The notes under the pieces were generated by a model. It saw only the letters and a program-made list of their open reading frames with translations, did not search any database and had not been told where the DNA came from. This document shows positions 10,371 to 18,190 of a stretch of DNA of 64,000 nucleotides, one piece after another; within the stretch, counting starts at the first letter, position 1; every line of letters starts with the position of its first letter. The DNA is taken from NCBI GenBank assembly GCA_016187925.1, contig JACPIS010000037.1:1-64000 (forward strand), read 5' to 3'. The position numbers were made by a program, and so were the translations under genes. The DNA is from Opitutia bacterium (GTDB lineage Bacteria; Verrucomicrobiota; Verrucomicrobiia; Opitutales; Opitutaceae).

Positions 10371-10706
10371 TCAATCTTTCTGGTTCGGCTCTTTTTCATA
10401 GGCGACCAACTGGTCATCCCAATTCTCAACCCACGTCTCCGGGCGACTCAAGCGCTCGATGCCCTCTTCAGCTGAGATGTCCGTGATAATCTGTGCGGGC
10501 CACTTCCTCCGGAAGAAACCGACAACACCTGAGCGCGCCTTCTCTGCGATCTTTTCTTGCGTGCGCTGCCGAAGTGTCTCGGCACCTTCGTGCGGAAAGC
10601 GCTGCTTGAGTTCCTTCAATATCTCGAAGACGGCGGACTCTTCATGGACGTTGATGTCGATGATGCCATCGATCGTCTTAGGCGAGGCGTCGTCGGGGCT
10701 GCTCAT
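10371..10706 (-). CDS. Hypothetical protein, cassette-borne
   Basis: A 111-residue soluble, charged protein (MSSPDDASPKTIDGIIDIN...). I do not recognise a family. The central part is helical and charged (EILKELKQRFPHEGAETLRQ), followed by a basic FFRRKWPAQIITDISAEEG segment. It lies between two attC-like sites, its ATG is 7 nt after a site's R' position, and it has no promoter of its own that I can see, all typical of an integron cassette. Confidence 0.7.
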   Translation of the reverse strand: MSSPDDASPKTIDGIIDINVHEESAVFEILKELKQRFPHEGAETLRQRTQEKIAEKARSGVVGFFRRKWPAQIITDISAEEGIERLSRPETWVENWDDQLVAYEKEPNQKD

Positions 10707-10713
10707 CTGCCTT

Positions 10714-10760
10714 GCCCAGGTGAATCACGCCCCGTTCTCGCGCGTTGGCACTGACACTGG
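10714..10760 (-). other. attC-like site a2 (short)
   Basis: Between two cassette genes lies a short palindrome: minus-strand CAGTGCCAACGCGC (10740-10753) against GCGTGATTCACCTG (10717-10730), ending in an R'-like CCTGGGC (10714-10720) 7 nt before the next ATG. The core deviates from GTTRRRY, so this is a diverged site supported mainly by position and L' similarity. Confidence 0.5.
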
Positions 10761-11120
10761 TCAGGTACGCTGCTTGCCCTCGATTGTCTTGCTGTGGGCA
10801 AGCGCCAGATCGACCCAATACTTCAAGGCGCGCTCGGTCCTCACCGCCTCAGCCCGGACATGAACGTATCCGCGATATTCCCGTCCTCGCATGACCACCG
10901 TCTCGCAGCCTTGGCGCTTCAGTGCGGAGTCGTGTTGCTCAGGGGCGATGCGACACATGATGCGCTCGGCGCGCGCGGTAACACACATCTTGCCGCGGAC
11001 CATGAAAGCAATGCTTCCGAACATTTTCTTTTCACTTACGCCGGGAACGCGAACGAGCATCTTTCTCACTCGGTCTACAAGTGTCCGGCCGGACGGCTTC
11101 GGGCGCGGGGATGTTTTCAT
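10761..11120 (-). CDS. TfoX/Sxy N-terminal domain protein, cassette-borne
   Basis: A 119-residue protein with the TfoX N-terminal domain signature VSEKKMFGSIAFMVRGKMC (residues ~29-47) and a following basic, beta-rich part that fits the domain fold. Stand-alone TfoX-N proteins are common and mostly uncharacterised; the competence role of full-length Sxy should not be assumed. It lies in cassette array 1, flanked by attC-like sites, with its ATG 9 nt after the site's core position. Confidence 0.85.
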   Translation of the reverse strand: MKTSPRPKPSGRTLVDRVRKMLVRVPGVSEKKMFGSIAFMVRGKMCVTARAERIMCRIAPEQHDSALKRQGCETVVMRGREYRGYVHVRAEAVRTERALKYWVDLALAHSKTIEGKQRT

Positions 11121-11129
11121 GGGGACTTT

Positions 11130-11188
11130 GCCTGGCGTTCACGGTGAGCCATCCCGCGCATGCGGGATTGGCTCTGATTTTATCGAAA
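11130..11188 (-). other. attC-like site a3
   Basis: Minus-strand CAGAGCCA (L'') precedes a perfect stem ATCCCGC-ATGC-GCGGGAT, then TGGCTCACCGTG (L') and the R'-like GCCAGGC at 11130-11136. The L''/L' pair is nearly the same as in sites b1 and b4 of array 2, more than 40 kb away. Confidence 0.7.
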
Positions 11189-11593
11189 TCATGGCTGCGG
11201 CGGCAGCGCGCTCATATGGAAGAGCCCCCATCCGTGGCCGTCGGGGTCGACGAAGCTGTGCGTATACATAAATCCAAAGTCCTCCGCCTTGTCGTAGGTC
11301 GAGCCTCCCGCGGCGATGGCCTTCGCGACGAGATAGTCGACTTCCTGACGGCTCTCGCAGCTGAGGTTAATCAGGACCTCCACCGCCTGGGTCGTATTGC
11401 AGATGGCTTTGGGGGTGAACTGGCGGAACTTGGCATGCGTCAACAGCATGACGTTGATCGTCTCGCTGATGACGACACAGGCGGCCGTGTTGTCGGTGAA
11501 CTGCGGATTGTGCGAATAGCCGAGCGCCTTGAAAAAGGCCATCGACCTGGGCAAGTCGGCGACCGGGACGTTGAGGAATATCTGTTTGCTCAT
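11189..11593 (-). CDS. VOC (glyoxalase/bleomycin-resistance) superfamily protein, cassette-borne
   Basis: A 134-residue VOC protein: MSKQIFLNVPVADLPRSMAF opens the first beta-alpha-beta-beta-beta unit, and FMYTHSFVDPDGHGWGLFHM closes the second with a typical DPDGH segment. It is close to the lactoylglutathione lyase-like group; substrate unknown. It differs from its neighbours in having about 70 nt between the attC R' core (11664-11670) and its ATG instead of 7-9 nt. That leader contains an 8-codon frame starting at 11649 on the minus strand. Confidence 0.88.
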   Translation of the reverse strand: MSKQIFLNVPVADLPRSMAFFKALGYSHNPQFTDNTAACVVISETINVMLLTHAKFRQFTPKAICNTTQAVEVLINLSCESRQEVDYLVAKAIAAGGSTYDKAEDFGFMYTHSFVDPDGHGWGLFHMSALPPQP

Positions 11594-11663
11594 GTGAGTG
11601 GATTTTCGACCACTGCCTTAACGAATGAACCAGCTGATTTCAGACATGGCGCCGTTTTTTTTC

Positions 11664-11804
11664 GTCTAACGATTGAGCTTAGCCGCGTCCACCGGGAGCG
11701 GCAGACGGAGTTTGGAGCGGGCTTATCATAATGGGGAAGGGTGGATGGCGAGGAGTGCGAGGTCTCGGCGGGGAGCGTTGGCTGCGGTGGCTGATTGGTT
11801 GGTC
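11664..11804 (-). other. attC site a4 (classical form)
   Basis: The R' core GTTAGAC (11664-11670) matches GTTRRRY exactly. It is preceded by L' GCGGCTAAGCTCAAT, strikingly close to the GCGGCTTAACTCAAG form of class 1 integron cassettes. The R'' core GACCAAC sits at 11798-11804, just after the upstream gene's stop. The 141-bp length is within the known attC range. Confidence 0.85.
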
Positions 11805-11807
11805 TTT

Positions 11808-12110
11808 TCAACGCTGAGCGCCATACGCCAGGTAAGCGTAGAAAACGGAAACTCCCGTAAACGCTGCACACGCGAGCGCCGCGCCCACAGCCATGCCTCT
11901 TCGATTCTGCTTCATAAAAATCACTCCGGCAGCCACGGCCATGACGGCGGGGTAAGCGGCGTAAATGGCCGCCGACACCTCTTTCGACTGTCGTGCCATC
12001 ATCGGCATGAGGAAGACGCTTCCAAACGCGAACACCGCAAACGGCAGCGGAAGCAAGGAACGCTTCGTCGTGCTCGGGCCTGCTGAGGACTTGGTGGGAG
12101 ATGCGCACAT
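11808..12110 (-). CDS. Small membrane protein, cassette-borne
   Basis: A 100-residue protein with three predicted hydrophobic segments (about residues 20-38, 48-65 and 74-96; for example AIYAAYPAVMAVAAGVIFM). No family is recognised. The ATG lies 8 nt after the R' of site a5, the same spacing as neighbouring cassettes, which supports this start. Small hydrophobic proteins of unknown role are common cassette cargo. Confidence 0.65.
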   Translation of the reverse strand: MCASPTKSSAGPSTTKRSLLPLPFAVFAFGSVFLMPMMARQSKEVSAAIYAAYPAVMAVAAGVIFMKQNRRGMAVGAALACAAFTGVSVFYAYLAYGAQR

Positions 12111-12118
12111 AATTTTGG

Positions 12119-12286
12119 GACTGACGCCTCAGATCAGCCACGCCCGTCGGGCAGGCGCGCCGTCACTTCCTGTCGCGCCGTAGTCTTGGCGAGGGTGGCT
12201 GAAATACGGGGCTATGTGGAGCGGAGATGACATCGGCGATTTAGGTGAGAGCAAGGGCGTCGCGCTGGGCTGGCTATTGGTTGGGC
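12119..12286 (-). other. attC site a5
   Basis: R' GTCAGTC (12119-12125) is preceded by L' GTGGCTGATCTGAG. The R'' core GCCCAAC (12280-12286, perfect RYYYAAC) lies inside the last codons of the upstream gene. The 168-bp site shares long similarity with a6 (12579-12743) and b2 (52608-52742). Confidence 0.75.
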
Positions 12287-12570
12287 TCGGTTCTTCGATC
12301 TTCTGAACGCAACTTGTAGCGCTCCCTTTCGACAAACCAGCGATAGGAACCACGGCCGGAATAGTAGCCAGGAATCAGGACCAAAAGGGTAAGCCACATG
12401 TAGGTCATGGACCACCACTCTGGTGCGTCCGAGCACATCGCGATGACGTGCGTGAGCACGCCGACTACACCCCAGACCATAAAGCAGGCGTAGCTGGCTG
12501 CTAGGCCGGCAACGATGGCGAGGATCCAGGCTGCTGTCTTCTTTCCGGTGCTGATGTCAGATGAAGGCAT
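12274..12570 (-). CDS. Small membrane protein, cassette-borne
   Basis: A 98-residue protein with two hydrophobic segments (AAWILAIVAGLAASYACFMVW near residue 13, and MTYMWLTLLVLIPGYY near 55) and a charged, Arg-rich tail. No family is recognised. Its ATG is 8 nt after the R' of site a6. Its 3' end runs into attC a5, so the R'' core GCCCAAC is translated in the tail, as happens in compact cassettes. Confidence 0.65.
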   Translation of the reverse strand: MPSSDISTGKKTAAWILAIVAGLAASYACFMVWGVVGVLTHVIAMCSDAPEWWSMTYMWLTLLVLIPGYYSGRGSYRWFVERERYKLRSEDRRTEPNQ

Positions 12571-12578
12571 ATCTTTTC

Positions 12579-12743
12579 GCCCAATGATTCAGATCAGCCC
12601 CGCCCGTCGGGCGGACAAGCCGTCTGTTCTTGTCGCGCCGAAGCCTTGGCGAAGGCGGATGAAATACGGGGTCATGTGGAGCGGAAGCATCATCGGTGAT
12701 TTAGATGAGAGCTAGGGCGTCGCGCTGTGGCTGCTAGTTTTAC
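12579..12743 (-). other. attC site a6
   Basis: R' ATTGGGC (12579-12585) is one base from GTTRRRY and sits 8 nt before the next ATG. L' GGGCTGATCTGAATC matches a5 and b2, and a diverged R'' (GTAAAAC, 12737-12743) follows the upstream gene. The site is 165 bp with a long imperfect palindrome. Confidence 0.7.
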
Positions 12744-12762
12744 GCTCTGAGTTCGGCCTTTT

Positions 12763-13038
12763 TCATCCGCGCTTCAACGCTCGCGCCCGCTCAACGGTCT
12801 CAATCCTTCCAGCGAGTCGCCCAGCTTGGAATGCGACGATGAAAAGGGGCATCGCGAGCAGGGAAACAACTCCGCTAACTTCTGCTGCCAGGGCGATGAC
12901 ACCTACGGCGACGGCGTATGCCGCGACCGAGATCACTGCGCCGATAAACCACTTCTTTTGGGACGTACGCATCAACTGGAGACTTTCGCCGTTCAGTTGG
13001 ATCGCGCCGTCAACTAGAACATTGTCGGATGCGCTCAC
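12763..13038 (-). CDS. Small membrane protein at the head of cassette array 1
   Basis: A 91-residue protein starting at GTG 13038 (MSASDNVLVDG...). Two hydrophobic segments cover about residues 32-51 and 55-75; the ends are charged. No family is recognised. There is no attC core 8 nt upstream of the start, so the 5' boundary of this first cassette seems to be lost. No integrase gene or attI is visible between here and the next gene. Confidence 0.6.
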   Translation of the reverse strand: MSASDNVLVDGAIQLNGESLQLMRTSQKKWFIGAVISVAAYAVAVGVIALAAEVSGVVSLLAMPLFIVAFQAGRLAGRIETVERARALKRG

Positions 13039-13200
13039 GGGAGGAGACTTTTTGCTGAAGTATAATTCAGACTACGTAGAAAGCCTACGCTGGCTTGGCC
13101 CGCCGGCACGAGGAAGCGCGAGAACCTGTCGGTTTTCAATCCCCGAGTTTTCGGCGGAAACCTTTTGCGTGTGATGCTGCGGGGAACACGCATCTGCGGA

Positions 13201-13229
13201 AAACAAAAAGGAGGCCGGGTGGGCCTCCT
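13201..13229 (-). terminator. Rho-independent terminator of the disulfide reductase gene
   Basis: On the minus strand an AGGAGGCC / GGCCTCCT stem (arms 13209-13216 and 13222-13229) is followed directly by TTTTTGTTT. It lies 28 bp past the stop codon at 13257 and points in the right direction. Confidence 0.88.
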
Positions 13230-13256
13230 GGGGGTGAGCGGGAGATAGGCGGGGAG

Positions 13257-14642
13257 CTATGGTTTGATTTGCCCCGCGATTTCCTCGAGCGGGTAGGTGA
13301 GGATCTCGGCGAGCGTGGGGTGGTACCACGGGGCGCGGAGGAGGTCGAAGACGGTGGCGCGCTGGGCGAGGGCGATGGAGATGCAGTGGATGAGCTCGCC
13401 GGCGTCCTTGCCGACGATCTCGGCGCCGAGGATGCGGCCGCGTTTCGGCTCGGCGATGACTTTCACGTAGCCGTATTTTGCCTCCATCAGGATGGACTTG
13501 CCGTGGTCGTCGAACGGGTAGGAGGCGGACAGGTATTTGACGCCCTGCTCGTCGAGGTCACGCTCAAGCCGGCCGACGGTGGCGAGCTGCGGGTCGGTGA
13601 AGACGACGTTGAGCAACTGGTCGTAGTCGACGGGCTTGATGCCCTTGACGTCGAAAGCGTGACGCACGGCCAGCTCGGCCTGGGCGATGGCGATGTGGAC
13701 GATCTCGGCCGGACCGGAGCAATCGCCCGCGGCGTAGATGTGCGGCGCGCTGGTCTGCTGCCAGCGGTTGATGGCGATCTGGCCGCCCGGGTGCGTGCGC
13801 ACGCCGGCGGTGTCGAGCCCGAGGCCGGAGGTGGCCGGCTCGCGACCGAGCGCGTTGAAGAGATGCGCCGCGCGGCGCGTGACGGTCTTGCCGTCATGGA
13901 GAAACTTCACGGTGGTGCCGCGCCGGTCCTGCGTGATGCCTTGGAGCTGCGTGCCGGCGAAAAGCTCGATGCCCTCGTCGACGAAGGCCTTTTGCACGAC
14001 GGTGGACGCCTCGTCGGAGTGGTCGCGCAGGATGTGCTGGCTGCGCTGGATGAGGGTGACGCGGGTGCCGATGCGGTTGAGGAACTGCGCCAGCTCGCAG
14101 GCGACGATGCCGCCACCGAGCACGATCACACTCTTCGGCAGGAAATCGAGGTCGAGCACGTCGTCACTCGTCCAGAACTTCGCGTCCTTCAGGCCCGGCA
14201 CGGGCGGCACGCTGATGCGGGAGCCGGTGCCGATGAGGAAGCGCTTCGCGCGGAGTTTTTTCCCGTTGCTCAGCAGGACGGTGTGCGGGTCGATGAACTT
14301 GGCGTAAGCGCGGATGAGGTCGAACCTGCCCGCGGTGAGCGCGCGCACGCGGTAGTCGGCGAACTCGCCGATGATTTTCCTTTTGCGCGCGTGGATCGCC
14401 TTCATGTCGGCACGGGCGCCGGTGACGCGCAGGCCGAACTTCGCGGCGTGGCGCGCGTGGTGGAGGATCTCGGCGGTGTAGAGGAGCGTCTTGGACGGCA
14501 TGCAGCCCTTCAGGATGCAAAGTCCGCCGAGCTCCTTGGCTCCGTCGATGACGGCCGCCTTCCGGCCGAGCGAGGCGGCCAGCCGGGCGGCGTTGAAGCC
14601 GGCGCTGCCGCCGCCGATGCAGATGAGATCGTAGGTTTTCAA
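13257..14642 (-). CDS. FAD-dependent pyridine nucleotide-disulfide oxidoreductase (dihydrolipoamide dehydrogenase-like)
   Basis: A 461-residue class I disulfide reductase. An N-terminal FAD dinucleotide fold (ICIGGGSAGFNAARLAA) is followed by the redox-active pair in GGLCILKGCMPSKTLL (residues ~39-54), an NAD(P) fold (VIVLGGGIVACELAQFL, ~173-189), the FAD-binding APHIYAAGDCSG (~305) and the dimerisation domain with WYHPTLAEIL near the C-terminus. This has the outline of dihydrolipoamide dehydrogenase or mercuric reductase. No 2-oxoacid dehydrogenase genes flank it, so the physiological partner is open. Transcribed alone, with its own terminator. Confidence 0.88.
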   Translation of the reverse strand: MKTYDLICIGGGSAGFNAARLAASLGRKAAVIDGAKELGGLCILKGCMPSKTLLYTAEILHHARHAAKFGLRVTGARADMKAIHARKRKIIGEFADYRVRALTAGRFDLIRAYAKFIDPHTVLLSNGKKLRAKRFLIGTGSRISVPPVPGLKDAKFWTSDDVLDLDFLPKSVIVLGGGIVACELAQFLNRIGTRVTLIQRSQHILRDHSDEASTVVQKAFVDEGIELFAGTQLQGITQDRRGTTVKFLHDGKTVTRRAAHLFNALGREPATSGLGLDTAGVRTHPGGQIAINRWQQTSAPHIYAAGDCSGPAEIVHIAIAQAELAVRHAFDVKGIKPVDYDQLLNVVFTDPQLATVGRLERDLDEQGVKYLSASYPFDDHGKSILMEAKYGYVKVIAEPKRGRILGAEIVGKDAGELIHCISIALAQRATVFDLLRAPWYHPTLAEILTYPLEEIAGQIKP

Positions 14643-14685
14643 GAGAAGGTAGGAGCGCCGGACGGTCCGCCGTAATCCCGTTTTG

Positions 14686-16056
14686 TCAACGGCCCTTGCC
14701 GAAAAGCATGATCTGAATCGTCTTCAGGGCGATGGAGGCATCGAGCACGAACGAGAAATAGCGGATGTAATAGAGGTCGTACTCGAGCTTGCGCAGGGTG
14801 TCATCGAGACTGGCGCCGTAGGGGTAATTGACCTGGGCCCAGCCGGTGATACCGGGCTTCACGAGGTGGCGGAAGTGATAGCAGGGGATCTTTTGCTCGT
14901 ATTCCTCGACGAGCTTCACCCACTCGGCGCGCGGGCCGATGAGGCTCATGTCGCCGCGCAGGACGTTCCAGAGCTGCGGCACCTCGTCGAGCCGCGTGGC
15001 GCGGAGGAAGTGGCCGATGGCGGTGATGCGGGCGTCGTCCTTCTGTGTGTAGACGTTGCCGGCGGCGTGGACGCGCATCGTGCGGAGTTTGTAGGCTTCG
15101 AAGAGCACGCGGTTGCGGCCGACGCGCGTCTGGTGGAAGAAAACGGGTCCGCGGTCGGTCAGCCAGATTGCAGCGGCAACGAAGGGCAGGAGCGGGAGAA
15201 ACACCAGCAGTCCGACTCCCGCGAGGGCGATGTCGCTCACGCGCTTCAGGCGCTCGAAGACCGGCTCGCGGGCGATCTGAAACCCTTCCTGGAAGAGCCA
15301 GGTCTGGTTGAGGCGGTAGAGGGGGATTTTCCGCCAATAAATCTGGTGAAACAGTTCCAGCGTGTAGATGGGCACGCCGCTGAACTGCAGCTGCATCAAC
15401 TTTTCCGCCACGGGGGCGGGCAGCTCCTGGCTGGACTCCCGGAGGATGACGGCATCGATCAGGCCGGCATATTCGTCGAGATAGTTCACGATATCGCCGA
15501 AGGGGGGAGCCGAGACCGCCGGACTGCCGCCGGAGGTGTGCAGGAAGGTGTCATGCGTCGCGTAGAGCACGGCCTGCGACATGTCGTTCTTCCGGCATTC
15601 GTCCTTGAACGCGAGACAGCTCTCGGGGCTGCCGAGAAAGAGAAAGTAGCGCTGTTGCTGCCGGGCGCTGTGCCGTTGGTAGAAGAAGCGCCGGTAGCCG
15701 AGCGTGAGGGGCAGTAACGCGGCGTAGGAGGCGATGGTGACGAAGCGGCTCGATTGCAGGAGGAAGCCCGCCGGGATGAACACATACGTGAGCAAGAGCG
15801 TGACGAGGAGCACGGCGACGAGGGCGATCACATGCAGCGACGCATAAGTGAGCGACATCATGTCGGTGCGCGGATTGTAGCCGTCGATCAGATAGACGGC
15901 CAGCAGGTGGATCATCACCGGCAGCTGGAGCGGTGCGAGGACCAGCGTGTGCAGGCTGATCACCCCGTAGGTGTATCCGACCAGATTGAACACGAGGAGG
16001 ACGCACAGCGTATCGAGCAATACGAGTGTGAACGTGATCTGTTTTCCCCGGGGCAT
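14686..16056 (-). CDS. Polyprenyl-phosphate sugar-1-phosphate transferase (exopolysaccharide initiating enzyme)
   Basis: A 456-residue PHPT-family enzyme that loads the first sugar-1-phosphate onto undecaprenyl phosphate at the inner membrane. Several N-terminal membrane segments occupy residues ~8-125. A CoA-binding-like central region follows, then a reentrant helix (ALAGVGLLVFLPLLPFVAAA) and the catalytic domain with DRGPVFFHQTRVG, YKLRTM, ATRLDEVPQLWNVLRGDMSL and IGPRAEW, and GITGWAQVNYPYG. It is the last gene of the 14.7-43.3 kb operon and would start repeat-unit synthesis. Confidence 0.92.
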   Translation of the reverse strand: MPRGKQITFTLVLLDTLCVLLVFNLVGYTYGVISLHTLVLAPLQLPVMIHLLAVYLIDGYNPRTDMMSLTYASLHVIALVAVLLVTLLLTYVFIPAGFLLQSSRFVTIASYAALLPLTLGYRRFFYQRHSARQQQRYFLFLGSPESCLAFKDECRKNDMSQAVLYATHDTFLHTSGGSPAVSAPPFGDIVNYLDEYAGLIDAVILRESSQELPAPVAEKLMQLQFSGVPIYTLELFHQIYWRKIPLYRLNQTWLFQEGFQIAREPVFERLKRVSDIALAGVGLLVFLPLLPFVAAAIWLTDRGPVFFHQTRVGRNRVLFEAYKLRTMRVHAAGNVYTQKDDARITAIGHFLRATRLDEVPQLWNVLRGDMSLIGPRAEWVKLVEEYEQKIPCYHFRHLVKPGITGWAQVNYPYGASLDDTLRKLEYDLYYIRYFSFVLDASIALKTIQIMLFGKGR

Positions 16057-16097
16057 TCTCGGTATGGACTAAGACCGGCGCGGCGAACGCTGGCAAA

Positions 16098-17312
16098 TCA
16101 CTTCGCCACGCGCCCGGTGGCCAGGCCGCGGAGCAGCTCCTCCCAGCGCGTCACGGCCTGCGCGAAAGTGTATCCCCGTTCGTAGCTGGCCCGCGCGCTC
16201 CGGCCAAATTCCGTCACGCGGGCGCGATCGGCGCGCAGCGACTGCAGGGCCTGGGCCACGCCGGCGCCGTCGCCCGCCGGGAAAGCGAGCCCGCACCGGT
16301 CGCGGCTCAGGTTCGTCGCAAGGGCACAGCTGGGTGGACCGACGAAGAGCGCCGGCCGGCCGGCGGCAAGTATGCCGGCGAGCTTGCTCGGAAACACGAG
16401 GCGCTCGAAGCCGGGCAGGAGCGTGACGAAATGCACGTCGGCCGCCGCGAGGGTGATGCCGAGGCGTTCCCGCGGCTGGGCGGGGAAAAAGCGCACGTTC
16501 GCCAAGCCGCGCGACTCGGCGGCGCGCCTCACCGCGTTGAAGCGCGGGCCATCGCCGATGAAGAGAAAGACAATCTCCGGATCGGAGCGCAGCCGGTCCG
16601 CGGCATCGAGCAACGTGGCGAATTCATGGACGCGGCCGAGATTGCCGGAGTAGGCTGCGACGAATTTGCCGGTGAGGCTCCAGCCGTCACGCTGCGCGGC
16701 GACCGCCTCGACGGCGGCCGGTTGGTCGAGTTCGCGCGGGGCCCAGTTGAGCATGGCGAGCGCGTGCGCCGCGTCGATTTTCTGGGTCCGCACGAGTTGG
16801 GCCATGTCCTCGCTGACCGGCAGACAGCGGGACGCGGTGCGCCACGCGTGGTTGCGCCAAAGCTTCAGCGGCCACAGTGGCAGGGCGGCCCACGCTCCGA
16901 GATGCGCCGGGACGATCTCGGGATAGATATCCTGGATCCAGTGCACGACCTGGGCGCCGCGATGCCGGGCGACTCCGGTGGCAGCTGCGGCCAACAGGGG
17001 TGGGTCGGTCATCAGTACGACGATGTCGCCGGGCCGGGCCAGCCGGGTGATCTCGCGGCGCACCGCGATCAGGTAGCTCCCGTAATTCAGCGCTTGCGAG
17101 AGCCGGCCTGCATGCCGCTCGCCGCCGCCGGTGCGATGGATGAGCACGCCATGGCGTTCAGCCGGTCCCGTGCCGGCGGCGATGATGTGGACCGGCCAGC
17201 CTCGCGCGGCGAGCGCTTCGGCGAGGTCGGTCAGCAGTTGCGCCGTGGCGGCCTCGGCCGGCCAGTAGACGCGGTTGGCAAAAATGATCCGTGGCAACTC
17301 GCGGAGATTCAC
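16098..17312 (-). CDS. Glycosyltransferase family 4 (WcaI/WbuB-like)
   Basis: A 404-residue GT-B enzyme. The N-terminal IIFANRVYWPAEAATAQLLTDLAEALAARGW pattern resembles WbuB/WcaI-type transferases, and the central VVHWIQDIYPEIVP is typical of that group. The C-terminal domain has FVAAYSGNLGRVHEF and GFERLVFPSKLAGILAAGRP. I place the start at GTG 17312, which forms a GTGA overlap with the upstream GT2 stop; the open frame extends far upstream only as a shadow. It presumably adds a sugar on the cytoplasmic face; donor unknown. Confidence 0.85.
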   Translation of the reverse strand: MNLRELPRIIFANRVYWPAEAATAQLLTDLAEALAARGWPVHIIAAGTGPAERHGVLIHRTGGGERHAGRLSQALNYGSYLIAVRREITRLARPGDIVVLMTDPPLLAAAATGVARHRGAQVVHWIQDIYPEIVPAHLGAWAALPLWPLKLWRNHAWRTASRCLPVSEDMAQLVRTQKIDAAHALAMLNWAPRELDQPAAVEAVAAQRDGWSLTGKFVAAYSGNLGRVHEFATLLDAADRLRSDPEIVFLFIGDGPRFNAVRRAAESRGLANVRFFPAQPRERLGITLAAADVHFVTLLPGFERLVFPSKLAGILAAGRPALFVGPPSCALATNLSRDRCGLAFPAGDGAGVAQALQSLRADRARVTEFGRSARASYERGYTFAQAVTRWEELLRGLATGRVAK

Positions 17313-18190
17313 GCAGGAGGACGATGCCCGGTTCGCCGGAGTTCGGCCGCCTTCGCGGCGCTGAGGAACTCGTAGTAGGCCATCAGACGGCAAAAAACGT
17401 AGCCGCGGTAGCCGTCGAGAAAACCGGCGCGCCACACGTAGTGATAGAGGAAGCGCAGCGTCGGGCGGAAGGGCAGGCGCCAGGCGAGCCGACGCAGAAG
17501 ACGCTTGCGCGCCAGACCGGCATCGAGCGAGGCGTGCGCGCCGGTCCCGCCCGCGGCTTCGAGTTGGAGCCGGGCCTCCCAGTTGCTGTAGCGGTTGTGC
17601 TTTTCCACCCAGGTGGCGATATCGGGGAAGGCGTAATGTTCCATCTCGCCCGGCAGGTAGCCGGCAGAGCCCTGCAGCTCGACGTGCTCGTGCACCTCGT
17701 TGTCGCCGCTGCCCGTGCCGGCGATGGCCGCAGTTTTCTCGTAGCGCCCGAGGCGGTGGCGGAAAAGACGGAGGTTCCAGCTGGGGTAGTAGCCGCAGTG
17801 GTTGAGCCAGCCGTCGAGGAACCAGAAGCGGCGGTTGACGTAGTAGCCGGCGTGGGCGGTCGCCGGGCCGGCCGCGACCGCGCGCAGGGCGCGTTCCAAC
17901 TCGGGCGTGGCGCGCTCGTCGGCGTCGATGATGAAAACCCATTCGTGTTTCCAGGGCACGTTGGCCAGCGCCCAGTTCTTCTTCTTCGGAAATTCGCCGT
18001 TCCATTTGAAATCCACCACCTGCGCTCCGGCCTGCGTGGCGATGGCCCGGGTGCCGTCGGTGCTGCCCGAGTCCACCACGACGATCTCGTCGCAAAACGC
18101 CACCGAGGCGAGGCAGGCCGTGAGATTGGCCGCCTCGTTCTTCACGGGGATGAGGACGGAAATGGGCGCGCGCGCGGGCATGTCAGGCAT
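17309..18190 (-). CDS. Glycosyltransferase family 2 (LPS-core KdtX/WaaE-like)
   Basis: A 293-residue GT-A enzyme: ISVLIPVKNEAANLTACLAS, then VDSGSTDGT and the metal-binding IIDADERA near residue 90. The EFPKKKNWALANV segment is typical of WaaE/KdtX-like transferases, and a C-terminal amphipathic LYHYVWRAGFLDGYRGYVF stretch may contact the membrane. The stop overlaps the next gene by 4 bp (GTGA) and the start lies within the 3' end of the ligase-like gene (8-bp overlap). Confidence 0.88.
   Translation of the reverse strand: MPDMPARAPISVLIPVKNEAANLTACLASVAFCDEIVVVDSGSTDGTRAIATQAGAQVVDFKWNGEFPKKKNWALANVPWKHEWVFIIDADERATPELERALRAVAAGPATAHAGYYVNRRFWFLDGWLNHCGYYPSWNLRLFRHRLGRYEKTAAIAGTGSGDNEVHEHVELQGSAGYLPGEMEHYAFPDIATWVEKHNRYSNWEARLQLEAAGGTGAHASLDAGLARKRLLRRLAWRLPFRPTLRFLYHYVWRAGFLDGYRGYVFCRLMAYYEFLSAAKAAELRRTGHRPPA

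Noticed and set aside
10286-13040. Prophage remnant or toxin-antitoxin island
   Set aside because: No phage structural, integrase or toxin-antitoxin signatures; the regular attC-like spacing explains the layout better.
13041-13256. Integron integrase or attI at the head of array 1
   Set aside because: Only 200 bp with a terminator lie before the next gene; no open frame of integrase size or motif is present.
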